64,000 nucleotides of DNA from CAWHNT01 sp963830775 (lineage in GTDB: Bacteria > Pseudomonadota > Alphaproteobacteria > Geminicoccales > Geminicoccaceae), in assembly GCA_963830775.1 (NCBI GenBank), contig CAWHNT010000035.1:1-64000 (forward strand), written 5' to 3'. Positions 45,579 through 54,541 of the stretch are shown here, piece by piece. Both the position numbers and the translations under genes were made by a program. The notes beneath the pieces were generated by a model that worked only from the letters and a program-made list of their open reading frames with translations, ran no database searches and had not been told where the DNA came from. The first letter of the stretch is position 1, and each line of letters opens with the position of its first letter.

Positions 45579-45960
45579 TCAGCTAGCTCCAAGTTAGCTA
45601 GCTGCCAGCTAGCAGTAAGACTGCGGGCAGCAAGCTGAAGCGAAAGCATGCTGCCAGCTTGCTGCATTCCTGTGGCATGCTTGCAGCACGGCTTCACGCG
45701 CGCGACGTTGCCCTTTGGCCGCGCCAAGAGCTTGGTCCGGCCTGCTACAAGCATGTTGCGAGCTAGCGGCATGCTGCTAGAAGGATGGCAGCTAGAAAAA
45801 ACAAGGCTATATGACTGCTATTAGCCTGAGAGAAGCATGCTAAGTGCCAGAGCGGCGTTTGCTGCTCGACGAATCCTGTAGCTGAAAAGAAGCTAGAAGC
45901 CAGATAGCAACAAGCTAACTACAAGCTTGTCGCAAGATAGCAGCAAGCTAGCAGCCATCT
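45579..45960. other. AT-rich repeat region upstream of parA, putative centromere
   Basis: This 380-bp stretch is strikingly richer in A/T than the rest of the window and is full of short imperfect repeats built on AGCTAGC, GCAAGCT and CTGCCAGCT, for example CAGCTAGC at 45582 onward, TTAGCTAGCTGCCAGCTAGC near 45594-45613 and CAAGCTAGCAGCC near 45944-45956. It contains the 18-mer TGCTGCCAGCTTGCTGCA (45649-45666). It has no coding character. Repeats directly upstream of a short parA are where type Ib centromeres lie. Confidence 0.6.
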
Positions 45961-46125
45961 TTCCTGATCAGAAAGCCAAGTTGGCTGTTGTGCCCAGGGC
46001 AGGGGACCCGGCATTCTCGCGGGAACCCCACTCATATGCGATAAGGCTCGGCGATGAAGTGGCCGCGCCGGCATCGAGAAGCCCGCCCGCCGGCGCTGCC
46101 GGCAGACTGATTGTGACAGGTCCGC

Positions 46126-46410
46126 ATGTCGAAGAGCACGCAAGCTCCTGCCGGGACCGGCAGGTCATCTCTGTCCGGCTCCGCCGGGATCGAGGCCATG
46201 GTGGCGCGCACGGCACCCGCCGTGCTGGCGCTGCTGGCGGACGGCGTTCCCCGCTCCCGGGCCGCCATCGTCGCCGCCCTGGCCGAGCGTCAGCCGAGGG
46301 AGGATGTGATCCGCACCCTGCTTCGCCTGGCCGTCACCGGTCGGGTGCTGGAGAGCGGGCACAAGTACCGTCTGCCGGCCGCGGCCGGTCAGCGCGTGGA
46401 AAAGGACTGA
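46126..46410 (+). CDS. small winged-helix-like protein, 94 aa
   Basis: The product contains VLALLADGVPRSRAAIVAAL and PREDVIRTLLRLAVTGRVLE with HKYRLPAA, a pattern of three helices and a C-terminal wing typical of small winged-helix DNA-binding proteins. The start could be 46126 or an internal ATG at 46198. It sits between the centromere-like region and the end of crtC (convergent). It could be a plasmid regulator, but no family is certain. Confidence 0.5.
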   Translation: MSKSTQAPAGTGRSSLSGSAGIEAMVARTAPAVLALLADGVPRSRAAIVAALAERQPREDVIRTLLRLAVTGRVLESGHKYRLPAAAGQRVEKD

Positions 46411-46432
46411 CCTGCGGCGCCCGCGGCAGGTC

Positions 46433-47365
46433 TCACCCCCAGGCCCGCGGCATGCGGAAGGGGAGCATGAGCTGGACCAGGGGGTTGGTGAAGCGGTCGA
46501 GGGAGAGGCTCTCGTGCACGGCCATGGCGGGCTCGCCCAGGAGGTGGGTGCGCAGCACCGAGCGGGCGTAGAAGGGGGCGTCCTCCAGGGTCAGGGCGAC
46601 AGTGGGGTTGTGGCCGGCATCGGCGCGGGTGCGGCGGGGAACGCGCCAGAAGGTGCGGGGCAGGGTGGCCTCCGGCGGCGGGTCGAACTCCTCGACGGTG
46701 CCGGAGGGATGGCAGTGCAGGGCGGTGGCGAGCCGCGTGCCGTCGCGGCGCTCCGCGTCGTAGAGGATGGCGGTGCCCTGGCGTAAGGGGGCGCGGGACC
46801 AGTCCCAGCGGGTGAAGCCCGCCTCCAGGGGCTCGTCGCCGCTGTTGGTGTCGAGATAGCCGGTGCCGGACCAGCGCAAGGACGGCTGGTCGAGGGCGAG
46901 CTCGACCTGGGCCTTCGGGGCGATCGGCCACCAGCGATGGCGGCCGCGACCGTCGAGGTCGACGCCGTGCTCGGTGACGGCGGCGGGGTGGAGGCGGACC
47001 CGGCCGCGGATCCGGGAGGGGAGGGGGGCCGTCACCTCGTCGATCTCGACCAGGAGCGAGCTGCCGTCCCAGGCGAGCGTGCTGCGGCCGATGGTGAGCG
47101 TGGAGGCGGTGCGGCTGAGGCTGCCCCGGCCGCGCTCGGTCATGGCCCAGCCGCGGCCGCCGGTGCCGTAGAGGGCGACGTTGAGCGCACAGTGATGCTG
47201 CGGGTCGCCGCGGCCGCGCCGGCGGGCCAGCGCGTAGTAGGGCGAGAAGACGCTGCCGATGAAGGCGATCAGGGTCAGGCCGTAGCGGCCGTCGTCGCTC
47301 AGCGCGTCAAGGTACCACCACGCATAGCCGTCCCTGGCGACCGGCTGGTCGAAGTGAGGTCCGAG
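46433..47365 (-). CDS. crtC: hydroxyneurosporene synthase CrtC
   Basis: CrtC hydrates the C1,2 double bond of acyclic carotenoids (neurosporene/lycopene) in spheroidene and spirilloxanthin synthesis. The sequence PHFDQPVARDGYAWWYLDAL, LIAFIGSVFSPYYALARRRG and HCALNVALYGTGGRGWAMTE is diagnostic, and SGTGYLDTNSGDEPLEAGFT with FTRWDWSRAPL follows. It overlaps the 3' end of crtD. No ATG, GTG or TTG is found where the N-terminus should begin in this frame, so the start given is arbitrary; an indel in the overlap with crtD may hide the true ATG. Confidence 0.9.
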   Translation of the reverse strand, partial: LGPHFDQPVARDGYAWWYLDALSDDGRYGLTLIAFIGSVFSPYYALARRRGRGDPQHHCALNVALYGTGGRGWAMTERGRGSLSRTASTLTIGRSTLAWDGSSLLVEIDEVTAPLPSRIRGRVRLHPAAVTEHGVDLDGRGRHRWWPIAPKAQVELALDQPSLRWSGTGYLDTNSGDEPLEAGFTRWDWSRAPLRQGTAILYDAERRDGTRLATALHCHPSGTVEEFDPPPEATLPRTFWRVPRRTRADAGHNPTVALTLEDAPFYARSVLRTHLLGEPAMAVHESLSLDRFTNPLVQLMLPFRMPRAWG

Positions 47366-48852
47366 AGCAGGCTCGCGGCTGCCATCCGGCCCGACAGGGC
47401 CGCCATCGGCACGCCCGGGCCGGGGTGCGTGCTCCCGCCCGCCAGATAGAGCCGCGGGATCCGGCTGCGGGCCGCCGGGCGCTCGAACGAGGCTTTCCAC
47501 CCGTGCGAGGCCCGGCCGTAGAGCGCTCCGCCCGTGCCCGGGAACAGCCGCGCGAAGTCCGATGGCGTGGTCACCACCGCCGTCGCCGGATCGGAGCGCA
47601 GGTCGAGGCCGCAGCGCTCCAGGCAGCGCCAGGTCCGTGTCGCGCATAGCTGGATCTCCTCGGGACCATAGAGGTGGGAATCGCCGTCGGGCGGGGCGTT
47701 GACGAGGCAGAGGATGCGCTCGGGCCCGGGCGGGGCGGGCTCGTCGCGGTCGCTCCGGTCCTGGGCGCAGACATAGACGGTGGGGTCGCGCGGCAGGGTC
47801 CGGTGCTGGAGGATGTCCGCGAACTCGGCCCCGTAATTCCGCGAGAAGAACACGGTGTGGCGCAGCAGGGGGAAGCCCCGCACCTCGGCCAGGAGCGTCC
47901 AGGTGACGGCCGATAGGGAGCGCGCGCTGTGTGGCGTGGCCGGGACGGCGCCGGTGACGGCGCTGCCGAGGAGGCCGCTGGCCACGGCCGCCACGTCGGC
48001 GTTGACGACGACCGCATCGGCCTCGAGCAGCTCGCCGTCGGCAAGGCGCACGCCCGTGGCCTGGCCGCGGGCGGTGACGATCTCGCTGGCCTCCGTGCCG
48101 TAGCGGAAGACGGCACCGTGGCCGGCCGCCAGCCCGGCCAGCGTCGCCGCCAGGCGATGCATGCCGCCCTCGACCAGCCACACGCCCTCCTGCTCGACAT
48201 GCGCCACCAGCATCAGCGTGGCCGGGGCAAGGAAGGGCGAGGAGCCGCAATAGGTGGCGTAGCGGCCGAAGAGCTGGCGCAGGCGGGGGTCGTGGAAATG
48301 CTCGCCCAGCGCCTGCCACAGGGTGCTGAAGGGCTTGATCTGCCACAAGCGCCCCAGCCGGCCCAGGCCGACGCCGCCCACGAGCCCCGGCAGGCTGGGG
48401 CGGGCGGCACGGATGAACGGGCCCTCGAGGGTGGCGTAGGTGGCCCGGGCCTGCTCGCAGAAACTGCGGTAGCGGCGGCCTTCGGCGGGGCCGGCGAAGG
48501 CGGCGATGGCGTCGGCCGAGCGGTCGATGTCGGCGTGGAGGTCGAGCAGCTCGCGATCGCTCCAGGCGTGGCGGGCCAGGGTGGCGGCCGGATGCAGGAC
48601 GAGGTGCCGGTCGAGCGAGGTGCCGGCGGCGGCGAAGATCTCCTCCAGCACCCAGCGCATGGTGAGCACGGTGGGGCCGGCATCGAGGCGGCGGCCGGCG
48701 ACCTCGATCTCGCGCATCTTGCCGCCGGGTGCCGCCGCGCGCTCGAGCACGGTGACCTCCAGGCCCTGCACGGCGAGCTCCAGGGCCGCCACCAGCCCGC
48801 CGATCCCGGCACCGACCACGATCGCACGCTGGCTGCGCACGGCTTTCGGCAT
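47299..48852 (-). CDS. crtD: carotenoid 3,4-desaturase CrtD
   Basis: CrtD desaturates the C3,4 bond of 1-hydroxy- or 1-methoxycarotenoids after CrtC. The 517-aa protein opens RAIVVGAGIGGLVAALELAV (FAD motif), has RLDAGPTVLTMRWVLEEIFA and TWTLLAEVRGFPLLRHTVFF, and ends YLAGGSTHPGPGVPMAALSG. The start at 48852 is chosen because MPKAV directly precedes the Rossmann strand; upstream sequence is the regulatory region. It shares that region with crtE, transcribed divergently. Confidence 0.92.
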   Translation of the reverse strand: MPKAVRSQRAIVVGAGIGGLVAALELAVQGLEVTVLERAAAPGGKMREIEVAGRRLDAGPTVLTMRWVLEEIFAAAGTSLDRHLVLHPAATLARHAWSDRELLDLHADIDRSADAIAAFAGPAEGRRYRSFCEQARATYATLEGPFIRAARPSLPGLVGGVGLGRLGRLWQIKPFSTLWQALGEHFHDPRLRQLFGRYATYCGSSPFLAPATLMLVAHVEQEGVWLVEGGMHRLAATLAGLAAGHGAVFRYGTEASEIVTARGQATGVRLADGELLEADAVVVNADVAAVASGLLGSAVTGAVPATPHSARSLSAVTWTLLAEVRGFPLLRHTVFFSRNYGAEFADILQHRTLPRDPTVYVCAQDRSDRDEPAPPGPERILCLVNAPPDGDSHLYGPEEIQLCATRTWRCLERCGLDLRSDPATAVVTTPSDFARLFPGTGGALYGRASHGWKASFERPAARSRIPRLYLAGGSTHPGPGVPMAALSGRMAAASLLSDLTSTSRSPGTAMRGGTLTR

Positions 48853-48884
48853 CCCTCCAGATTGTCGTTGCCTCATTCGGCATG

Positions 48885-48928
48885 TGTCTATACGGAATGA
48901 CAGTAGGAGTTGACAGGTAAAACTTACA
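48885..48928. promoter_or_regulatory. crtD-crtE divergent control region with PpsR/CrtJ-type sites
   Basis: TGTCTATACGGAATGACA at 48885-48902 is an exact TGT-N12-ACA site. A second, one-mismatch site (TGA-N12-ACA) lies at 48911-48928; centres are 26 bp apart. TTGACA at 48910-48915 could be a -35 for crtE, and TATAGA on the minus strand (48887-48892) a -10 for crtD. Paired sites fit cooperative PpsR binding that represses both operons. Confidence 0.75.
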
Positions 48929-48952
48929 CACCTCGTCGCGGGAGGCTCGCTG

Positions 48953-49825
48953 ATGGATACCGCCGGGCGCATCGAGCAGGCCCTCTCGCTTGCGGTGGCG
49001 CGGGGTGCCGACCCGCGCTGTCCGCCCGGCCTCGCCGAGGCGGTCCGCTATGCCGTCTTCCCGGGCGGGGCCCGCCTGCGGCCGCGGCTCTGTCTCGCGA
49101 CCGCGCTCGCCTGCGGCGACGACGAGCCCGAGCTCGCGGATGCGGCCGCGGCCTCGATCGAGCTCCTGCACTGCGCCTCGCTGGTCCATGACGACCTGCC
49201 CTGCTTCGACGACGCGCCGCTGCGGCGGGGCAAGCCGACGGTGCACAAGGCCTTCGGCGAACGGCTGGCGGTGCTGTCGGGCGACGCGCTGATCGTGCTC
49301 GCCTTCGAGACCCTGGGCCGGGCCGTGGCCGGCCCGCCGGAGCGGATGGCGCGGCTGATCGGGATCGTCGCCCGCTCGGTCGGCATGCCGTCCGGCATCG
49401 TGGCCGGGCAGGCCTGGGAGTGCGAGCCCGCGATCGAGCTCGCGAGCTATCACCGGGCCAAGACCGGGGCCCTGTTCGCGGCCGCGACGGTGGCCGGGGC
49501 TGCGGCTGCCGGCTCGGCCGAGCCCGAAGGCTGGCGGATGCTGGGCCTGCGCCTGGGCGAGGCCTACCAGGTGGCGGACGACATCCGCGACATGGCGGGC
49601 GACGCCCTGCTCCTGGGCAAGCCCACCGGCCGGGACGTGGCACTCGACCGCTGCAGTGCCGCGCGCGAGCTGGGCCTGGCAGGGGCGATCGAGCGGCTGG
49701 AGGGGCTCGTGGGCGATGCCGTCGCCTCGATCCCGCGCTGTGCCGGGGCTGCCCGGCTGCGGGCGCTGATCCGGATGGAAGCGGAGCGGTTCCTGCCCAG
49801 CGACATCGCCCTCGCCGCCGCGTGA
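48953..49825 (+). CDS. crtE: geranylgeranyl diphosphate synthase CrtE
   Basis: CrtE makes C20 GGPP for carotenoids and the bacteriochlorophyll tail. The 290-aa protein has the first Asp-rich motif at 80-87 (LVHDDLPCFDDAPLRRGKPT) and the second in YQVADDIRDMAGDALLLGKP, as well as FPGGARLRPRLCLATALACG. A ribosome-binding sequence GGGAGG precedes ATG 48953. It begins the long rightward crtEF-bchCXYZ-puf transcript; its TGA overlaps the crtF start. Confidence 0.95.
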   Translation: MDTAGRIEQALSLAVARGADPRCPPGLAEAVRYAVFPGGARLRPRLCLATALACGDDEPELADAAAASIELLHCASLVHDDLPCFDDAPLRRGKPTVHKAFGERLAVLSGDALIVLAFETLGRAVAGPPERMARLIGIVARSVGMPSGIVAGQAWECEPAIELASYHRAKTGALFAAATVAGAAAAGSAEPEGWRMLGLRLGEAYQVADDIRDMAGDALLLGKPTGRDVALDRCSAARELGLAGAIERLEGLVGDAVASIPRCAGAARLRALIRMEAERFLPSDIALAAA

Positions 49826-50970
49826 TGCGCTCCGGCGTCGTGCATGGGGTTGCAGGGGACGGCCCCGGGCTCTCCTGGCGCGACCGGCTCCTGCTCTATC
49901 GCGATGCCCTCCTGGCGAGCCCGTGGTTCCAGCGCTGGGCCGTCTCCTTCCCGCTGACCCGGCCGGTCGCCAGGGCCCGGACCCGGGCGCTCTTCGATCT
50001 CTGCGCCGGGTTCGTCTACGCCCAGGTGCTGCAGGCCTGCGTCCGGCTCCGCCTGCTCGAGAGCCTGGCGGACGGGCCGGCGACCGTGACGGAGCTGGCG
50101 GCACGACTGTCAATGCCGGTTGACGGCATGGCCCGGCTGCTGGCGGCTGCGGCCTCGTTGCGCCTCTTGGAGCAGCGCGGGCCCGACCGCTACGGGCTGG
50201 GCTCCTTGGGTGCCGCGATGCTGGGCAACCCGGCCGTCGCCGCCATGGTCGAGCATCACGGCATGCTCTACGCCGACCTCAGCGATCCTTTGGCCCTCCT
50301 GCGCGGCGAGGCCGGCCCGACCGAGCTTTCCCGCTACTGGGCCTATGCCAAGGAGGGATCGCCCGCTTCCCTGCCGGCGGAACGGGTGGCGGCCTACAGC
50401 GCCCTCATGGCGGCCTCGCAGCCCCTGGTGGCGGCCGAGATCCTGGACGCCTATCCGCTGCGCCGGCACCGCTGCCTGCTCGACCTGGGGGGCGGGGAGG
50501 GGGCTTTCCTCGAGGCGGTGGCGGCCCGCGCACCGGGCCTGCGCCTGATGCTGTTCGACCTTCCGGCCGTAGCGGAGCGGGCAAGGCAGCGCCTCGGCGA
50601 TCGGGTGGCGGCCGTGGGCGGCGACTTCCTCCAGGACCCGCTGCCGCAAGGGGCGGACATCGTCACCCTGGTCCGCGTGATCCACGACCATGACGAGGCC
50701 AGCGCGCTGGCGATCCTCAAGGCCGCACGCCGGGCCCTGCCGCCGGGCGGCACGCTTCTCCTGGCCGAGCCCATGGCCGGCACCCCCGGCGCCCTGCCGA
50801 TCGGGGAGGCCTATTTCGGCTTCTACCTCCTGGCCATGGGCAGCGGCCGGCCGCGCACCGCGGACGAGCTCGAGGCGCTTCTGGGCCGTGCCGGCTTCGA
50901 GCGCTGCCGGCTTCTGCGCACCCGCAACCCGCTGCTGACCCGGGTGATCGTCGCCCGCGCAGCCGCCTGA
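49825..50970 (+). CDS. crtF: demethylspheroidene/rhodopin O-methyltransferase CrtF
   Basis: CrtF methylates the C1 hydroxyl of carotenoids with S-adenosylmethionine. The 381-aa protein has an N-terminal dimerisation winged helix (DGPATVTELAARLSMPVDGM) and the SAM motif CLLDLGGGEGAFLEAVAARA with VTLVRVIHDHDEASALAILK and LPPGGTLLLAEPMAGTPGAL. The start at 49825 overlaps the crtE stop. Together with crtC and crtD it gives the methoxycarotenoid branch (spheroidene or spirilloxanthin series). Confidence 0.93.
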   Translation: MRSGVVHGVAGDGPGLSWRDRLLLYRDALLASPWFQRWAVSFPLTRPVARARTRALFDLCAGFVYAQVLQACVRLRLLESLADGPATVTELAARLSMPVDGMARLLAAAASLRLLEQRGPDRYGLGSLGAAMLGNPAVAAMVEHHGMLYADLSDPLALLRGEAGPTELSRYWAYAKEGSPASLPAERVAAYSALMAASQPLVAAEILDAYPLRRHRCLLDLGGGEGAFLEAVAARAPGLRLMLFDLPAVAERARQRLGDRVAAVGGDFLQDPLPQGADIVTLVRVIHDHDEASALAILKAARRALPPGGTLLLAEPMAGTPGALPIGEAYFGFYLLAMGSGRPRTADELEALLGRAGFERCRLLRTRNPLLTRVIVARAAA

Positions 50971-50980
50971 CAACTCGATG

Positions 50981-51020
50981 TGTCGATATTAGTTGACACC
51001 AATTGAAGTCAATGTAGCCT
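50981..51020 (+). promoter_or_regulatory. bchC promoter region with PpsR/CrtJ-type site
   Basis: TGTCGATATTAGTTGACA at 50981-50998 is an exact TGT-N12-ACA site whose right half is the -35 hexamer TTGACA (50993-50998). A -10-like TAGCCT lies 16 nt downstream (51015-51020), with uncertain quality. An internal promoter before bchC is a classic feature of purple-bacterial superoperons. Confidence 0.75.
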
Positions 51021-51070
51021 GACACCACTGCCCCATGGCAGCCAGGGAGGCCGGGGTCCCGGACCTACGA

Positions 51071-52000
51071 ATGAGCACGATTGCCGTCGTCCTGGAGGCG
51101 CCCGAGCGCCTCGCCCTCAGCCGGCTGGAGCTCGAGCCGGCCGGCCCGGACGATGTGGTGGTCGATGTCGAGTGGAGCGGGATCAGCACCGGCACCGAGC
51201 GCCTGTTCTGGTCCGGCCGCATGCCTCCCTTCCCCGGCATGGGCTACCCGCTGGTCCCCGGCTACGAGACGGTGGGCCGGGTCGTTGCCGGCGGCGAGAG
51301 CGCCCTCCTGGGGCAGCGCGTGTTCGTTCCCGGTGCCCGCTGCTTCGGTGCCGTCCGCGGCCTCTTCGGCGGTGCTGCCTCCCGCCTCGTCGTCAAGGCC
51401 GCGCGCGCGGTGCCGGTGGACGAGCGGCTGGGCGAGGACGCCGTGCTGCTGGCGCTGGCCGCCACCGCCCGGCACGCGGTCGCCGGCGGCGACGTGCCTC
51501 CCGAGCTGATCGTGGGCCACGGCGTGCTGGGCCGGCTCCTGGCGAGGCTCGTGCTGCAGGCCGGTGGCGAGCCCACGGTCTGGGAGCGCAACCCGCAGCG
51601 GGCCGATGGGGCCAAGGGCTACCCTGTCCTCCATCCCGACCAGGACCCGCGCCGCGACTACCGTGCCATCTGTGACGTGAGCGGCGATGCCGGGCTGCTC
51701 GACACGCTGATCGGGCGCCTGGCACCGGGCGGCGAGATCGTGCTCGCCGGCTTCTATGCCGAGCCGCTCTCCTTCGCCTTCCCGCCGGCCTTCATGCGCG
51801 AGGCCCGCATCCGCATCGCCGCCGAGTGGCGCGAGCCGGACCTCGTGGCCGTGGGCGAGCTCGTCCGGACGGGTGCCCTGGCCCTGGATGGCCTGATCAC
51901 CCACCGCCACGACGCGATGGACGCGGATGCGGCCTACCGGACCGCGTTCGGCGATCCCGCCTGCCTCAAGATGATCCTGGACTGGAGAGCCTGCTCATGA
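51071..52000 (+). CDS. bchC: bacteriochlorophyllide dehydrogenase BchC
   Basis: BchC oxidises the C3 hydroxyethyl group of the bacteriochlorophyllide to acetyl. The 309-aa medium-chain dehydrogenase-like product reads STIAVVLEAPERLALSRLEL, SGISTGTERLFWSGRMPPFP and GYPLVPGYETVGRVVAGGES, with DVSGDAGLLDTLIGRLAPGG in the nucleotide half. The start at 51071 is preferred because it matches the usual N-terminus; ATG 51035 would add 12 residues. The stop overlaps bchX (ATGA). Confidence 0.93.
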   Translation: MSTIAVVLEAPERLALSRLELEPAGPDDVVVDVEWSGISTGTERLFWSGRMPPFPGMGYPLVPGYETVGRVVAGGESALLGQRVFVPGARCFGAVRGLFGGAASRLVVKAARAVPVDERLGEDAVLLALAATARHAVAGGDVPPELIVGHGVLGRLLARLVLQAGGEPTVWERNPQRADGAKGYPVLHPDQDPRRDYRAICDVSGDAGLLDTLIGRLAPGGEIVLAGFYAEPLSFAFPPAFMREARIRIAAEWREPDLVAVGELVRTGALALDGLITHRHDAMDADAAYRTAFGDPACLKMILDWRACS

Positions 52001-53016
52001 GCGTGGCCAGCGACGTTCTTCCCTCGGCGGCTCCCCAGATCAGCATGGCCGAACGGTTGCGGGCGGAAGCCGCGATCGAGCCCGATGCAGTCCCCGTGAC
52101 GCCGGCGACCAAGACGACGCAGGTCATCGCCATCTACGGCAAGGGCGGGATCGGCAAGAGCTTCACCCTCGCCAACCTCTCCTACATGATGGCGCAGCAG
52201 GGCAAGCGCGTCCTGCTGATCGGCTGCGATCCCAAGAGCGACACCACCTCGCTCCTCTTCGGCGGGCGGAGCTGCCCCACCATCATCGAGACCTCGTCGC
52301 GCAAGAAGCTGGCGGGCGAGAAGGTCCAGATCGGCGACGTCTGCTTCAAGCGCGACGGCGTGTTCGCCATGGAGCTGGGCGGGCCCGAGGTCGGCCGCGG
52401 CTGCGGCGGGCGCGGCATCATCCACGGCTTCGAGCTCCTGGAGAAGCTGGGCTTCCACGAGTGGGGCTTCGACTATGTCCTGCTCGACTTCCTGGGCGAC
52501 GTGGTCTGCGGCGGCTTCGGCCTGCCGATCGCCCGCGACATGTGCCAGAAGGTGATCGTCGTCGGCTCGAACGACCTCCAGTCGCTCTACGTCGCCAACA
52601 ATGTCTGCTCGGCGGTCGAATACTTCCGCAAGATGGGCGGCAATGTCGGCGTGGCCGGCCTCGTCATCAACAAGGACGACGGCACCGGCGAGGCCCAGGC
52701 CTTTGCCGAGGCCGTCGGCATCCCGATCCTGGCCGCCATCCCGGCCAACGACGACATCCGCAAGAAGAGTGCGAACTACGAGATCATCGGCATCCCCGGC
52801 AGCCCCTGGGCCAGCGTGTTCGAGGATCTGGCCGAGCAGGCGGCCGCAGCCCCGCCGGTGCGCCCGACCCCGCTCACCCAGGAGGGCCTCCTGGGCCTCT
52901 TCAAGGGCGAGGCCGTCGGCCGCGGCGTGGTGCTCGACCCGGCGACCCAGGAGGACATGCGCGGCTGCGAGACGGTGCTGAAGCCGTCCCTCGAGGTGAT
53001 CTACGAGGGTGCGTGA
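51997..53016 (+). CDS. bchX: chlorophyllide reductase iron protein BchX
   Basis: BchX is the NifH-like ATPase that feeds electrons to BchYZ. The 339-aa product has the P-loop VIAIYGKGGIGKSFTLANLS, switch motif LLIGCDPKSDTTSLLFGGRS, and the two [4Fe-4S] cysteines in GRGCGGRGIIHGFELLEKLG and LGDVVCGGFGLPIARDMC. It is translationally coupled to bchC by a 4-bp overlap and lies 10 bp from bchY. Intact. Confidence 0.96.
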   Translation: MSVASDVLPSAAPQISMAERLRAEAAIEPDAVPVTPATKTTQVIAIYGKGGIGKSFTLANLSYMMAQQGKRVLLIGCDPKSDTTSLLFGGRSCPTIIETSSRKKLAGEKVQIGDVCFKRDGVFAMELGGPEVGRGCGGRGIIHGFELLEKLGFHEWGFDYVLLDFLGDVVCGGFGLPIARDMCQKVIVVGSNDLQSLYVANNVCSAVEYFRKMGGNVGVAGLVINKDDGTGEAQAFAEAVGIPILAAIPANDDIRKKSANYEIIGIPGSPWASVFEDLAEQAAAAPPVRPTPLTQEGLLGLFKGEAVGRGVVLDPATQEDMRGCETVLKPSLEVIYEGA

Positions 53017-53026
53017 GGAGGCGGCC

Positions 53027-54538
53027 ATGAGCGCTCCCATCCCTCCGCCTGCCACCGCCCATGGCTGCCACGGCGGCAAGGAGACCATGCTCGAGGCCGC
53101 GAAAGCCGCGGGCAAGAGCGAGGTGCTGGCGCGGCTGGCACAAGACTATCCCAAGGGGCCGCACGACCAGCCGCAGTCGATGTGCCCGGCTTTCGGGTCC
53201 TTGCGCGTGGGCCTCAGGATGCGGCGCACGGCGACGATCCTCAGCGGCTCCGCCTGCTGCGTCTACGGGCTGACCTTCACCTCGCACTTCTACGGCGCCC
53301 GGCGGACGGTCGGCTACGTGCCGTTCAATTCCGAGACCCTGGTGACCGGGCCAGCTCTTCGAGGACATCCGCAAGGCGGTGCACGAGACGGCGCGGCCCG
53401 AGGACTATGACGCCGTCGTCATCATCAATCTCTGCGTGCCGACCGCCTCGGGCGTGCCGCTGGACCGGCTGCCGCGGGACATCAACGGGGTGCGGATCAT
53501 CGGCATCGACGTGCCGGGCTTCGGCGTGCCGACCCATGCCGAGGCCAAGGACGTGCTGGCCGGGGCGATGCTCCGCTACGCGCGGGCCGAGGCCGAGGCC
53601 GGGCCGGTGCAGCGGCCGCGCGGGTCGGCGGCCGACGGGCCGGCCGTCACCCTGATCGGCGAGCTGTTCCCGGCCGATCCCGTGGGCATCGCGGCCCTGC
53701 TCGCACCCATGGGGCTGGGCGTGGCGCCGCAGCTGCCCGTCGCGCGAGTGGCGCGATCTCTATGCCGCCCTCGACTGCGTCACGGCGGCGGCGGTGCATC
53801 CGTTCTACACGGCGACCGTGCGCGAGTTCCACGCCGCGGGCCGTCCCGTCGTGGGCTCCGGCCCTGTCGGTGTCGAGGGCACCGCTGCCTGGCTCGAGGC
53901 CATCGGCAAGGCGGCCGGCGTGCCCGACGGCAAGATCGGGGACGCCAAGGCCAGGGCCCTGCCGGCGATCCAGGGGGCGCTCGACGCCAACCGCATCCAG
54001 GCCCGGGTCACCGTCTCGGGCTACGAGGGCTCGGAGCTGCTGGTGGCCCGGCTGCTGACCGAGGCCGGTGCGGAGGTCCCCTATGTCGGGACCGCCTGCC
54101 CGCCGGACCGAGTGGAGCGATCCCGACCGCGAGTGGCTCCAGGCGCGTGGGGTCCATGTCCAGTACCGCGCTTCGCTGGAGCAGGACCTGGCGGCGATGC
54201 GGGACGTGAAGCCCGACCTGGCGCTGGGCACCACCCCGCTGGTGCAGAAGGGCAAGGAGCTGGGCTTCCCCGCCATCTACTTCACCAACATCGTCTCCGC
54301 CCGGCCGCTGTTCGGGCCGGCCGGGGCCGCGGCCCTCGCCGGGATCGTCGCCGCCCAGACCCGCGGTGCTGAGCGCTTCCAGCGCATGGTGGGCTTCTTC
54401 GGCGGGGTCGGCAGCGGCACGTCCGCGGGCTACGGCTGGACCGACGTGCCGAAGGAGCCGGCCGGGGCCAAGGAGCGCTTCCGGCGCACCGTGGTCAGCC
54501 GCGTCAAGGCCGAGCTCGCCGACGCGGTGGGGACCTGA
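53027..54538 (+). pseudogene. bchY: chlorophyllide reductase subunit BchY, three frameshifts
   Basis: BchY with BchZ forms the NifDK-like catalytic component reducing ring B. Start ATG 53027 follows GAGGAGG. Fragments SMCPAFGSLRVGLRMRRTAT (cluster Cys), GSACCVYGLTFTSHFYGARR, VVIINLCVPTASGVPLDRLP, GSGPVGVEGTAAWLEAIGKA, DLALGTTPLVQKGKELGFPA and VGFFGGVGSGTSAGYGW are all recognisable, but frames change near 53348, 53745 and 54108. Each can be fixed by removing one extra base (for instance one C in CCCGCCGGACC near 54105). Since bchY is essential for bacteriochlorophyll a, sequencing error is favoured. Confidence 0.9.
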
Positions 54539-54541
54539 GCC

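Noticed and set aside
46433..50113. 1200-codon minus-strand frame covering crtC, crtD and more
   Set aside because: Only the last ~310 codons are CrtC; the rest is antisense or out-of-frame sequence over crtD and crtE.
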